A DNA stretch of 64,000 nucleotides from Aspidiotus rigidus (lineage: Eukaryota > Arthropoda > Insecta > Hemiptera > Diaspididae), in NCBI GenBank assembly GCA_035079385.1, contig JAVHKY010000003.1, positions 9,341,501 to 9,405,500 on the forward strand, written 5' to 3'. Below the pieces are notes generated by a model that made no database searches, was not told the origin of the DNA, and saw only the letters and a list, made by a program, of their open reading frames with translations. Position 1 is the stretch's first letter. Every line of letters begins with the position of its first letter. The position numbers were made by a program, and so were the translations under genes. Below are positions 24,283 through 35,446 of this stretch, in pieces.

Positions 24283-24535
24283 AGAGAAAATGGCCGTCGA
24301 GAATGGAGCGGGCAGAAAAGTGTGAATTCAGGGTGGTAATGTAGCAAGCGGGCGGTAAAATGAGAGAAGACGATAGAAAAGTAAATAAATGACCTGCAAA
24401 GTAGATGAGTTCTCAAATAGCTACTTTCGCACCTAAAACCACTTTCGTAGCAGGAGTTATAAAAAGTTATTTAAAGCAACCCATATACATTAAATTTTGA
24501 TTATTTGTCATTATAGCGAAAACTATTGATGTAAC

Positions 24536-25316
24536 GAAGAAAATTTATAATTATGTGAACTATTCAGAATTGAATTTTACATCTACAGGGTCCATGTTAA
24601 CACACCCTCTTCCTCTCCTCCCCCGGAACTTGACAGGAAATCTGTTTCGTGGGGAGTCATTAGGGAAAAATGTACGCCACCTTTTTGTCAAGTCTTGGTT
24701 CCGAGGAGGGCAGAGGCTTAGACTTACTTTGAGACTTGGACAAATTCCGATCATGAAGTTGCATACACAGGGGTGTGGAATTAGAAGATGATTTTGTGAG
24801 ATGAAATTAACGATTTCTTCGATATTCGACAACCAAAAAAAAAAAAAAAAACAAAAAAAAATTAGAGGCAATAATTGCAGACTTTGCACTGTGCACTAGC
24901 GGCAAAGGATTCACAAGCGTCGCGACCCGCGGAAAACAGCTTATCTTATTGACGTCCAAGTGAGTAAAAAATGATTGGAATTGTTATGTAAAGTTTTGGT
25001 AAAAGGAGGAGGCGAGGCTTAAAAAAAAAGATTCAATGGTCGTTGGAAAGTATCTAAAGTATTCACTTTTAAATAATGTTCCAAACATTGATTTTAGCAA
25101 ATCGAATTTGCAAAATATGTTGGAAATAATTATACTAAAAGATTCCGCAGTTTCCGAGTATCACAATAGTCAAAATCATTGAGTAAGCTAGAAAAAAAAA
25201 TTAGGGTGAGAGGGTTGGGGTAGTGGGAGGGGTGGGGAGGAAGAGAGTGTGTTGATATGGATCCTCTAGATGTAAAATTCAATTCTGATTAGTTCAAACA
25301 ATTATGAATTTTCTTC
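24536..25316. mobile_element. MITE-like element with about 95-bp TIRs
   Basis: The left end (GAAGAAAATTTATAATTATG, 24536 on) and the right end (reverse complement, ending 25316) are inverted repeats over about 95 bp with several mismatches. They share GAATTGAATTTTACATCTA. The flanking octamers are GATGTAAC and CTTGTAAC, a possible 8-bp duplication with two changes, which would suit hAT. The interior has A-runs and no protein domain, so it is non-autonomous. Confidence 0.65.
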
Positions 25317-25437
25317 CTTGTAACCAGAGCCCGAATTTTTCGGCACTAAAAATTAAAAGTTTCGGCGCTTAATGTCAGCATTTAAAGAAAAAAAAATGAA
25401 AGAAACATGTGTTTTCAGTGCTTTCACAAATTCACGT

Positions 25438-25824
25438 AGACTGGTAAATTTTTTAGAAAAACGCCTTGCTAGAAGCATTTCGTGTAACAATTGAGTAAAC
25501 GATGGTTCTTGAATGTTTCGGACCCGCTGAATACAAAAATCGTTGTTACTTTTTGAATTGGCCCCCGGAAGGACCTGGAAAGGGGGGGAAGGGGTAAAAA
25601 ATTCAGTTTTTCTCAGTTTCTGCGGAAAGTATGCGTCTGAGGGGAAAAATACTTCAGTAAAAAAATATTCCACACAAAATTTCCTACCGGATAAGATTCT
25701 TACATTTTAGGCTAGCGCGTCAGTGTTGCCAGAGAGGAGAGCGCAAATATAATATGAACATGAAAATACGTACTTTATCATTATTTTAGCCATACGCGGT
25801 TCTAGGTGATATACAATGTACTGC
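25438..25824 (-). repeat. Left arm of a 0.39-kb inverted pair
   Basis: This is the reverse complement of 27444-27838 with roughly 90 percent or better identity by eye. Both arms contain the same open reading stretch starting MEYFFTEVFFPSDAY, read outward from the spacer in opposite directions. That protein has no domain that I recognise and stops differently in the two arms. The spacer is about 1.6 kb. Confidence 0.75.
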
Positions 25825-26045
25825 ACACATTTGGAATAGAAATTATAAATTATACCAAAATTATCGCAATTATGACCTTTTTCACTCGCAACCAGTGCTC
25901 CCAGTTATGAAGAATAATAATTCAAGCTTAATACAATGCTTGCAATTTCCATAAAATAACTATTTTTCATTAGAATGCGTTTCAATCATAAAAAATTGCC
26001 AAGAAACTCCGTAATCTATTTTTCTGAACATCATACTTTATTACA

Positions 26046-26191
26046 AACAAAATTTAGGACAAAGGTTTTTCTGCTGAAATTTGTTCCTTGTGGTAGTCTG
26101 TACATAGGTACTGTAAATGTTCACCACCCCTAAACCTCTCGCCCCACAAGGAACAAATTTCAGCAGAAAAGCCTTTGTCCTGAATTTTGTT
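26046..26191. repeat. Foldback hairpin with 48-bp arms
   Basis: The left arm, 26046-26093, and the right arm, 26144-26191, are nearly perfect inverted copies (for example TTCTGCTGAAATTTGTTCC). The loop is about 50 bases. It lies inside the spacer of the 25.4/27.4-kb inverted pair. It looks like a small palindromic MITE or a structured RNA locus. Confidence 0.7.
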
Positions 26192-26880
26192 TGGTATTAA
26201 GTTTCTATTTTTTTCTGGACTATAACACCACCTTGTACGTAAATAACAACTACCTCATAACGTCGTTATTGTAATAGGATATCAATAAGAAAATTTTTTC
26301 AAGTATCTATCTTTATAAGTGCCCAAAATTGGAATTTTTTTTTTTTTTTCTTCTCTTGAACCTGCACGTCAAAATAACATCCGCAATATTTTCCCAGTCT
26401 CCATCTACATTGGTCTTGTGACGGGATAATTTAATATAGATTATCCGACATTAGACTTGAGATAGTTCTGTTCTAGGGTAATAATTGTACCCGAGATTTT
26501 GGTCTCACACACAGATGCACATGCAACCTACCTTAAAACTTTGATTGTAAAATCCTAATTACAGTCAAGTAACAAAAAATTTTTATAGTAGATTACAGAA
26601 CAGGAGAGGTAAGTAAGCAATTACCGAGTAAGCAGTTGGCAAAAGTGACGCGCAGGAGGTTTGCTTGCTTACTGAAAAATACTGCAATGTGACTATAACC
26701 TCACTAAGTAAGCAGTAATTTTTCATAACCACACTCATCAATTCACTAGTGATATAATTGGGTACTTATATTGTCAAAATCAATTGATGTAAAGGTACTT
26801 TACGAGTATCTTTCCATGAAAAATATTTATTAGACTTTAACGGCTCTGCCGTCTACGGATTAAAAACAAAAAAGAGAGAA

Positions 26881-26925
26881 GGCCTGACGTTTTGTTGGTT
26901 ACTTCCTATATCATCAGAGGAACAA
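26881..26925 (-). ncRNA. Hammerhead-like motif with intact CTGATGA core
   Basis: On the minus strand: CCT, then a perfect CTGATGA, a weak helix II around GG and CC, then AACAAAACGTC followed by AGG. CCT and AGG can pair as helix I on both sides of the core, and cleavage would fall after GTC. The GAAA box reads CAAA, so the conserved G12 is lost. The palindrome ACGT occupies the helix III position. This is probably a damaged PLE hammerhead; no PLE protein is visible nearby. Confidence 0.45.
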
Positions 26926-26993
26926 AACCTATAAACTTAATTTTTGGGGCTCTTGCGTGTGGCAAGGCTAGAGCCCCTGTGCAATTGCGAAAA

Positions 26994-27018
26994 AAGAGAG
27001 AGAGAGAGAGAGAGAAAA
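26994..27018 (+). repeat. GA microsatellite
   Basis: A run of about 12 GA units. No other feature is attached. Confidence 0.9.
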
Positions 27019-27443
27019 AACAAGACTGAGTCGCCATGCGCTTTAGTATCCGGGTCTCTTGGTTTTTTTTCTAATTGACTGTTACAAAATTTTTAAATTT
27101 TTTTCAAAAGATCTGGAGCTTCTTTTCCTACCAAGATGTGGAGCTCAAGAGATCTTGATTTTTTCTATGTCAAGATATGGAAACCAAGAGATCTGCATCT
27201 TTGTTCCACTCTGATCTGGAATATCAGAGACTTAATATTAGTACATACAATAGGTATTACGATTAAGGAAGTATCGAGAAGGAGAAACTTCCTTAAAGAC
27301 TGAACAGAAATTTGAAAAATGCTATGCAAAAATGAAAATTGCTATGCAAAAATAAAATCTCGGGTAACAGAGAATGTATGTATTACTTGAGTGACGTCAC
27401 AACACATTTTTCCGGTGAGGGGCTCTCGCCTCCGGAGGCAAGA

Positions 27444-27838
27444 GCAGTACACTGTATATTACCTCAGAACCGCGTATGTGTTTGGCTAAAATAATGATGA
27501 AATACGTATTTTCATGTTCATATTATATTTGCGCTCTCCTCTGTGGCAACACTGACGCGCTAGCCTAAAATGTATGAATCTTATCCGATAGGAAATTTTG
27601 TGTGGAATATTTTTTTACTGAAGTATTTTTCCCCTCAGACGCATACTTTTTGCAGAAACTGAGAAAAACTGAATTTTTTACCCCTTCCCCCCCTTTTCAG
27701 GTCCTTCCAGGGGCCAATTCAAAAAGTAACAACAATTTTTGTATTCAGCGGGTCCGAAACATTCAAGAACCATCGTTTACTCAATTGTTACACAAAATGC
27801 TTCTAGCGAGGCATTTTTCGAAAAAATTTACCAGTCTA
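27444..27838 (+). repeat. Right arm of a 0.39-kb inverted pair
   Basis: Partner of 25438-25824. The inner edges are GCAGTAC (right) and GTACTGC (left). The outer edges both end near AGACTGGTAAATT. Together they span 2.4 kb and may be a transposon with long terminal inverted repeats. The outer sequence gives no clear target-site duplication. Confidence 0.75.
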
Positions 27839-27849
27839 ACGATCTAAAT

Positions 27850-28900
27850 TATTTAATTTACGACCAAAATTACGTGATTTTAACATAAACGATTTTTGGG
27901 GATTGAACTCATCAATAAAAAATACCAGCAAATTTTCAACTTTGAACTAAAAATAATATTTTCAAAAAAAAACTGTCCCATTTTCATCAAAATTGCTGAA
28001 TTTTAAGCAAATTTTTTCCAGAGTTTTATAATTTTAGACGATATTTAACAAAATGGTTATTTTTGGCTTATTCGGCTTTAAACCCCGTTTTCGGCATTTA
28101 TTTCATTTTCGGCAATTTTCGGCAAAATGAATTTTTTTTCCTAGCCTCTACTATCCCCAATACGTACTTCTATATCGTTTCCATACTTTTCGGACGTACT
28201 AAAATGATTCGGCAAACGCCGAGGAATCCGGACTACAGCTCGCGGAGCTATGGCACGTTCTTGCCCTCTAAAATAAATTTTTTCTGTTGAGCCTAGAGAA
28301 AAATTTTCATCACAAAAAATGTTCATCGTAAAATTTTCTACCAGATAGACTATTTCATTGCTAGCCTAGAAAGTTCATTTAAATAGTCCAATATCACGTT
28401 TATCGCAAATTTTTTGAGGTTATAATTGCCTAATACGTACAAGATGCGCTAAACATTCATTCCTCTTGCAGGATAACCCATGTCAAGATTCTTTCTATTT
28501 TTTTTTGAGAGTACCTCAGTCCACGTGTACGTGGTGGTGGCAATTTATTCCTTATTGGACTGGCTACATGTAATATTTACGATATACTAGTTTTAAAACT
28601 TGAATGATGAATAAATTTACCTATATGGTGTCAATATCCACTAACGTTCTGTTGTATCACCCTCCTTCCCGTGCTTCACCTGTCCAACTTAGGGAGTTTG
28701 CAGTTGTCCGAGCCTAGTTGGCCCGCCGACTTACTGTGGTCTTGAAGGTTGATCTTACGAATCCTGTTCATCGTCTGAGTCGTCATCTGCATCATTAGTT
28801 ACCGTATCATCGTCTGAGTCGGGAGGAAGTTATTGTCATCATCCTCATCCAGCAGATGGAGTCTATTCCATGATCGCCTTTGTGCTCACCAGCATTGAGG
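27850..28900. other. Unassigned sequence
   Basis: AT-rich, with a TTTTCGGC-rich patch at about 28075-28130. On the minus strand at about 28755-28850 a short acidic D/E-rich stretch can be read across two frames (around DDDSDDEQDS), which may be the relic of a protein tail, but nothing else supports it. Confidence 0.35.
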
Positions 28901-28904
28901 CTAG

Positions 28905-29175
28905 ACAGGCCCACGTATCCACTGCACGAACATATTTGGCACCATATAACAAAAGGGCCTTTTTACCCTGTTGCGAAACAAAAGATATCATTGGAAACCC
29001 TGACGGGCTGAAGTACGTCGAAATACTGGAGGAGTTATAGACCGAAATTACTGCCGATTCAGTAACAAGTTCTACAGGTAGGATGATAGACTAGCGATGG
29101 GATTACCGACAGGAAACAAAATATCAAAAAGCAGCAAGTTCAGACCTTGGGCGTACCTTCAAATGACCCCTTTCT
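28905..29175 (+). pseudogene. Decayed Penelope-like element fragment
   Basis: It shares order and wording with 19.67-19.85 kb (GACGGGCTGAAGTACG against GACAGGCTGAAGTACG, then GCCGATTCAGTAACAAGTTC). One frame gives RNYCRFSNKFYR, a stop, then DDRLAMGLPTGN, which resembles the region before and including RT motif B of PLEs. The copy is truncated on both sides. Confidence 0.6.
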
Positions 29176-32110
29176 GCGTCCCCCAAATATCGAATAAAGT
29201 TTTTTTATTATTTTGTTGGATTCGCCGTTCCGAATTGTACAGGGATCCATATACACTGTAGATGAAAAGAAATATTTCAGGCGCTATTTGTGTCAACTAC
29301 TTTACATTTTTTGTGCCCGAGGGTTACAATTTTTCTGTACCTTTAGAAATGTAATAAAAAGGTTTCCATGCCTACGATCATCATTCAAAAATATAGCTGT
29401 ACCTATCTAAATTGTTTACAATGGACAAAATTTTGCGCCCATGACTAAAGCCTTATCCGCTTCATGGAAAATCCGGGCCTGGAAGTTAAGCAATCTGCAA
29501 TAGTAGGGCTCCTGGGTAGTTCCGACCGTGGCGCCATGGTTCAAACTGTTTATTTGAGTGCTCTAAATATTCGTACCAACTTTCATGCTTGTTACCCAAA
29601 ATTCAAGGTCAAAGTAATAACCACCCGAACTAGAAAGGGTGTCGCCATCTTGAAGTGTCAGGACAGGAAAAATGAAGGAATGAGTGAGGGGAGTATGACA
29701 AATTCTGATGCGATGTGTTGACAAAAAAATACATTTTTCACAGAATTAAATTTTCAATTCGGGTGTGAGGTCCACGATTGATTTTACCAACAAGTTGAAA
29801 AAGCTCAAAATATATTTGCTCGAAATTGGTGGTTAAAAAGTAATATTTTAAAAAATTTTAATACTAAAGATATTCTTGGAAGAAGCTGGTTAAGCATAGA
29901 AAGGTATTTCCAGCTTTCGTCGCCGCAGCTCAAGAATTTTTCAATTAAAAATAAGAAAGAGAAAACCTCGAAGTAGAAATTGCTGCGATATTTTAAGCAT
30001 TCGTAAAAAATGAATGAATTATTCTTTTTAGCAGGTGTAATTAATGTAGGTTATATTTTTGTTTTCCTGCACACTTAAATAAATTTTATGAACGCATAAT
30101 AGTGCCAACAGTTTTATCGTTATTTTCCTCCAACATCCTCGAGGGGGAAGTATTTTAAATATTCGGAAAATCCAATATCTGCGCGTCGAAGGAAACATAT
30201 TTCGTCATATGAACTCTCGTTACCTACGTATTTACATTTGTGAAATATATAAAATGCAGCAATATTTTTCGAATGTTGATGAATTATACACTCCGTCGTC
30301 GAAAATATGATTTATAAAGATGAAAAGACAGACAAAGATCATAAAAATGTATACTTTTTTTCGGTGCAAGTACGAACAAGAAATTCTCGTTCATTCCATT
30401 TAATTTTCAATATCTTTTTTTTTTTTCTTCTTTATTTTTTATGGCAACTTATTCCCTGATGTGTAGAACGTCTGGAAGAATGCTGACGAAAAACAATGAA
30501 ACAAACGATCTGCCAATCGAGTTTTTCGAATGAAGACATATCTTTTTTACATATTTTTAGTGTATAGGTACCTACTATATTTTTTTTCCCCCCGAACATC
30601 TTTTACATCAATTTTCGAGATGATTTCAGAATGCTATTAATCGCTAAGCTTTTCTTTATGACATTACCGTATAGGGGACCTTTGTAGAAAGGAAACTTTT
30701 TGCCAGGCCTTGTTTTTTCAAACGACTTTATTCAGGAATCTCGCACAATCTCGTTTGCCAACACAATACTGGGTAAGTCCTAAGTAACGTTGATGTGTGA
30801 GAGAAGAAAAGTTGACCCAAGTTGAGAACGTATAGTGTACGTATTGCGTACACAATTTCTCGCACCGTAGTCTAACAAAATAGGAAAAACTACGCCTTTT
30901 CCCCGAGGATAATTTCCTTTTAGATTTGATGATCGAATTTTTGCCGTGAATCGATTATGTGAGAAAGAAAATACACGTAGGCCGAATAGTTTTCATTGAA
31001 TTTATATGTACGAAGAATCGAATTGATACCAACACCGAAGCAGAAAGTAAAATGATGAAAAAAGAGATCTACGATTTTTGCGATATACATTATACCCTAA
31101 TCTGAAAAGTGATATGAGCTCCGAAAGCGACTTTAGCACGCGAATGTACGCGGTACTAAGAATAAAGGTGGAAATTTCGTTATATATAATCGAAAATACA
31201 AAATTAATTAATAACGGATACGTTGTATCCCATCTGAGCACAGACATGCGTCAATTGCGTGATGAATGCGCGTCATTTATCCGACCTTCAAAGACAGTCG
31301 TTCCGAATAGAAAATATTTCTTGGTATCGCACGTACAGAAAGAGCTTGCCCTATAATTAAAAACCTACATTTCAATGCGTTTATAATATTTTTATCAAAT
31401 GGCTTTATACGATGATTTAGTGAAAAGAGGGTAAACTGTTGTAAGATGTGACAGTTGAAAAAATTATTGATATAACTTCAAAATACAAATTGAGTTCTTC
31501 TGAATTTTGACGATATGATAGCATTCAAAAAAAAAAAGACGTGTGAATAACCCTGAATTGGGGGCCATATTTCAAGGGGAAAGTGATATTTCTTCAGTTC
31601 TTCTTCCTTCAGCTTGTTTTCTTGGGTACTTTGAGAGTAAAATTTTCAATTTTCCATTCTTTTTTCAACTAGCAATCTAATCTGTTATTTTGTTTCAGTA
31701 TTCGCCGTCCACCCGACCTCTTTTCTTGATCGCTATTTCACTTGTATTCAAAAAGATTCCAATGATTGAGATTCTTCCAAACTTATAAGATACTCGTAAG
31801 AAGAGAGATTACGAGATTTGGGACTGGCTGGACCTGGCTATCGACCTTATTTTCATCCTTTCATCCAGATTGAAACCTTATGACGTTGAACACGAAGAAT
31901 ACCGCTACCTCTCCACCACAATTTTTTAGCTCAGTATACTGTAGTAGGCTAACTAGCAGATGACCTCGTTTATTCCGTTTGTTCACCCCCACAACCTCCC
32001 CAGCCACTTTTTTCTTTAGTCTGTAGTCTCAACTTTCTGGGTAGAGTGAGTTTATTTCCTGTTAATCCTTTCAATGAGAGTACAATAATATTGCTTGATG
32101 GAGAGGCGGC
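29176..32110. other. Unassigned sequence
   Basis: Small frames only (85 codons at 29464-29721; overlapping 81- and 92-codon frames at about 31.0-31.36 kb), without domains I recognise. No repeats that I can name. Confidence 0.4.
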
Positions 32111-32116
32111 TATTAA

Positions 32117-33403
32117 CAGGGAACCTGTTTTATGGGGGGCTATTTGAGAAATCTGGCGTCCGCCGTCTGCCGTGCGCCGTCCGCCGTCCAGCGAAAAACT
32201 TAGAAAAATTTCGACCCTCGAGCCATATATGATAGGAGAGGGACTTAGAAAATTTCGACTCTCAAGCTATATATGATAGGAGGGGGACTTAGAAAAAATT
32301 TCGACTCTCGAGCTATAGATGATAGGAGGGGAACTTAGAAAAATTTCGACTCTCGAGCTATAGATGATAGGAGGGGAACTTAGAAAAATTTCGACTCTCG
32401 AGCTATAGATGATAGGAGGGGAACTTAGAAAAATTTCGACTCTCGAGCTATATATGATAGGAGGGGGACTTGGAAAAATTTCGACTCTCGAGCTATATAT
32501 GATAGAAGAGGGACTTAGAAAAATTTCGACTCTCGAGCTATATATGATAGAAGAGGGACTTAGAAAAATTTCGACTCTCGAGCCATATATGATAGAAGGG
32601 GGACTTAGAAAAATTTCGACTCTCGAGCTATATATGATAGAAGAGGGACTTAGAAAAATTTCGACTCTCGAGCTATATATGATAGGAGGGGGACTTGGAA
32701 AAAATTTCGACTCTCGAGCCATATATGATAGAAGGGGGACTTAGAAAAATTTCGACTCTCGAGCCATATATGATAGGAGAGGGACTTAGAAAAATTTCGA
32801 CTCTCGAGCTATATATGATAGGAGGGGAACTTAGAAAAATTACGGCTTCCTTAACGAAGTTAAACGAGGAACGCAGGGAACCTGTTTTATGATTCGAATG
32901 AGATTTGGTATTGAAAATTCAAGGAAGCCTAGATCATATATAGCTCGACAGGCGAAATTTTTCCATGTCCCCCTTCTATCATATATAGCTCGAGAGTCGA
33001 AATTTTTCTAAGTCCCTCTCCTATCATATATGGCTCGAGGATCGAAATTTTTCCAAGTCCTCCTTCTATCATCTATAGCTCGAGAGTCAAAATTTTTCCA
33101 AGTCCCCCTCCTACCACATATAGCTCGAGAGTCGAAATTTTTCTAAGTTCCCCTCCTATCATCTATAGCTCGAGAGTCGAAATTTTTCTAAGTTCCCCTC
33201 CTATCATCTATAGCTCGAGAGTCGAAATTTTTTCTAAGTCCCCCTCCTATCATCTATAGTTCGAGAGTCGAAATTTTTCTAAGTCCCTCTCCTATTATAT
33301 ATGGCTCGAGGGTCGCAATTTTTCCAAGTTTTTCGCTGGATGGCGCACGGCGGACGGCGGACGGCAGATCTCTCAAATAGCCCCCCATAAAACAGGTTCC
33401 CTG
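32117..33403. mobile_element. Foldback/MITE-like element, copy 2
   Basis: It begins CAGGGAACCTGTTTTATGGG and ends with the reverse complement, with TTAA directly outside both ends (32113-32116 and 33404-33407). Subterminal CGCCGTCC-type tracts follow on each side. The left arm holds about 14 tandem 45-bp units (32205-32845), a central module with GTTAAACGAGGAACGCAGGG follows (32846-32945), and the right arm has about eight 45-bp units in opposite orientation (32946-33330). The whole is a large imperfect palindrome with no transposase. Confidence 0.7.
32205..32845 (+). repeat. 45-bp minisatellite array
   Basis: The unit runs ACTTAGAAAAATTTCGACTC, then TCGAGCTATATATGATAGGA, then GGGGG (45 bases, a multiple of three). 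It has no stop on one frame of each strand, so long open frames appear on both strands as 15-residue repeats (KISTLELYMI and SSRVEIFLSP types). These frames are artefacts of unit length and should not be annotated as proteins. Confidence 0.85.
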
Positions 33404-33407
33404 TTAA

Positions 33408-33665
33408 AATTTCGACTCTCGAGCTATATATGATAGAAGGGGGACTTAGAAAAATTTCGACTCTCGAGCCATATATGATAGGAGAGGGACTTAGAAAAAT
33501 TTCGACTCTCGAGCTATATATGATAGAAGGGGGACTTGGAAAAATTTCGACTGTCGAGCTATATATGATCTAGGCTTCCTTGAATTTTCAATACCAAATC
33601 TCATTCGAATCATAAAACAGGTTCCCTGCGTTCCTCGTTTAACTTCGTTAAGGAAGCCGTAATTT
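33408..33665 (+). repeat. Extra half-copy of the foldback family
   Basis: Directly beyond the right TTAA are three 45-bp units in plus orientation and then the inverted GTTAAACGAGG module, ending near GGAAGCCGTAATTTTTT. It matches 49185-49325 almost exactly. It may be the remains of a neighbouring element into which copy 2 was inserted or recombined. Confidence 0.6.
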
Positions 33666-33754
33666 TTTATGATTATATTTTCCCTAATGTGAAGGAGCAA
33701 TGTTCCTCCAATTTATAGTACGGTATCGTCGTATTCCCAAATCAGCGCAATCGA

Positions 33755-33890
33755 CATTTCGATGGCTGATGCCTAATCTAGAATGTATTTAGAAAAAACG
33801 AGGCTTGTGTGCTATTTTTTCCAGCCTCTCTCCCTCGTTGTTCTTTTAAGACTCTTCTACATCTTTACCTATTACAAAAAAGTCATTTAG
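33755..33890 (+). repeat. Dispersed repeat shared with 23.73 kb
   Basis: Second copy of the repeat described at 23725-23945, shorter. It abuts the 3' end of the minus-strand LINE. Confidence 0.5.
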
Positions 33891-33914
33891 AGTTACCTCG
33901 GAGACACAAATTTG

Positions 33915-33949
<35 letters not shown>

Positions 33950-34168
33950 GAGCACTAGAGCTACACGAGGGCTATTGGCTCGGCGTTACAAAAGTTATGA
34001 AAGTTATATAAGAAAGGGAGGTTTTAAGGAAGTTGGTAGAGTAAGGAAAAGTGAGGAAGGATAAGAGGATGGAATATAATGTCGAGTGTAACTGTTTCAG
34101 GTAATGGTGTGTAAAAGTTTACAATGTGTGTATGTAGAAGGTTGTAGAGGTATAGTCGATGTATGTGT

Positions 34169-35446
34169 TCAGATGTGAGCGTAAAAGTCAGTTTGTCTTA
34201 GGTAATGTAGGGTATTCGAAATGATGTTCTGGTTGTTTTTGAGTGCTTGGGTGAGTGAAGAGGGGGTATCCGAGGAAGAGCGAAGGGGTAAAAGTCTGGG
34301 GCATGAAAAAAAGTGTTCCACTGTTAATTTGTCTTTTTGACAGTGGGGATATGAGGGAGGGGTTAGGATGTAGGGACTGATGAGGTGGGTGTGAGTAATT
34401 TTTGTGTGACCTATTCTGAGACGAGAGAGAATTACTTCTTCTCTTCTTGTGTTTTGAATGGAGGATACCCAAGGAACCGGGGTTTTTTTGATACTGAGAA
34501 GTTTATTATTTGTTTGATTTTCCCAAAGAGTGTTCCATGATTGTGTGATGAGAGAACGATAGTAATTTTTGTAATCTAGGGTTGGTAGGGGTGAATTATC
34601 AGTTATTTGACTGAGGGAGGTAGCTTGTTTAGCGGCTTGATCAACTGCGTCGTGGTCGGGGAAATTGGTGTGTCCAGGGATCCATATGAAGATAATTTGA
34701 GTGTTGATTGTTTCCAAAGTGTGTAGTGTGAGGAAGATGCGTTGGATTATAGGGTTAGAGTTGTATGCGTCTGTAAGGGAGTGGAGTGAAGAAAGTGAGT
34801 CAGTGAGAATAATGAATTTACCGTTTGGGAGTAGTTGAGAGAGGTGGGAAAGGCAGGAAAAAATGGCCATCAGTTCGGCTGTAGAAATAGAGGCTATATT
34901 TCGGATGCGATGAGAAGATATTTCCCCGTCGATGGAGTATGCGTAAGCTGTTTTAGTAGATGTTTTCGACCCATCGGTGAGGCAAAGTGAATGGTCAGGG
35001 TATTCTTGAAGTAGTTTGTTGATATGTTGGGTAAAACCAGGTTTGTCAGATTTTGGGATTTCTGTGAGATCTAGGCGTATTTTAGGTTGAGGGAAGGTCC
35101 AAGGGGGGAAGGTTGTGTATATGGGTTCTAGGGGATGTGCTATGAACGGTTTGTTGATCAGGTGATTGAATTGAAGGCGAATATGTTTGGTGGAGGATTG
35201 GTTGTGATTGTGGTGAAAGATTCGGTTAAAGATTGGAAGTTGTGGGAATTGTGCTACAGAGGATAAAAAGTTGGAGATTAGGATGAGCCTTCGAAAGTGA
35301 AGGGGAGGATCTGGGGCTTCTGCACATAGGCTAAGTTTGAGGCTGGTGCGATAAGCTCCCAGGGCAATCCTGAGAGAAGATGTCTGGATGGGGTCGAGTA
35401 AGGCAAGGACGGTTTTTTTTTGCTGTGTTGTAGATCGGGGAACCAT
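34169..35446 (-). pseudogene. LINE ORF2 C-terminal part: RNase H
   Basis: This half of ORF2 carries a connector (PWTFPQPKI) and an RNase H domain that would remove RNA from the RNA-DNA hybrid. All four expected acidic residues can be placed: D in CLTDGSK, E in STAELMAIF, D in FIILTDSLSSL and D in HDAVDQAAK. The tail has a Cys/His pattern (PHCQKDKLTVEHFFSCP), the usual LINE C-terminal zinc-binding motif. It is out of frame with the RT half; the shift falls in a run of nine A (35413-35421 on the plus strand), which may be a true mutation or a sequencing slip. Confidence 0.8.

Noticed and set aside
32267..32744. Long repetitive proteins on both strands
   Set aside because: Artefact of a 45-bp tandem unit whose length is a multiple of three; mirrored frames on both strands, no start context, no domain.
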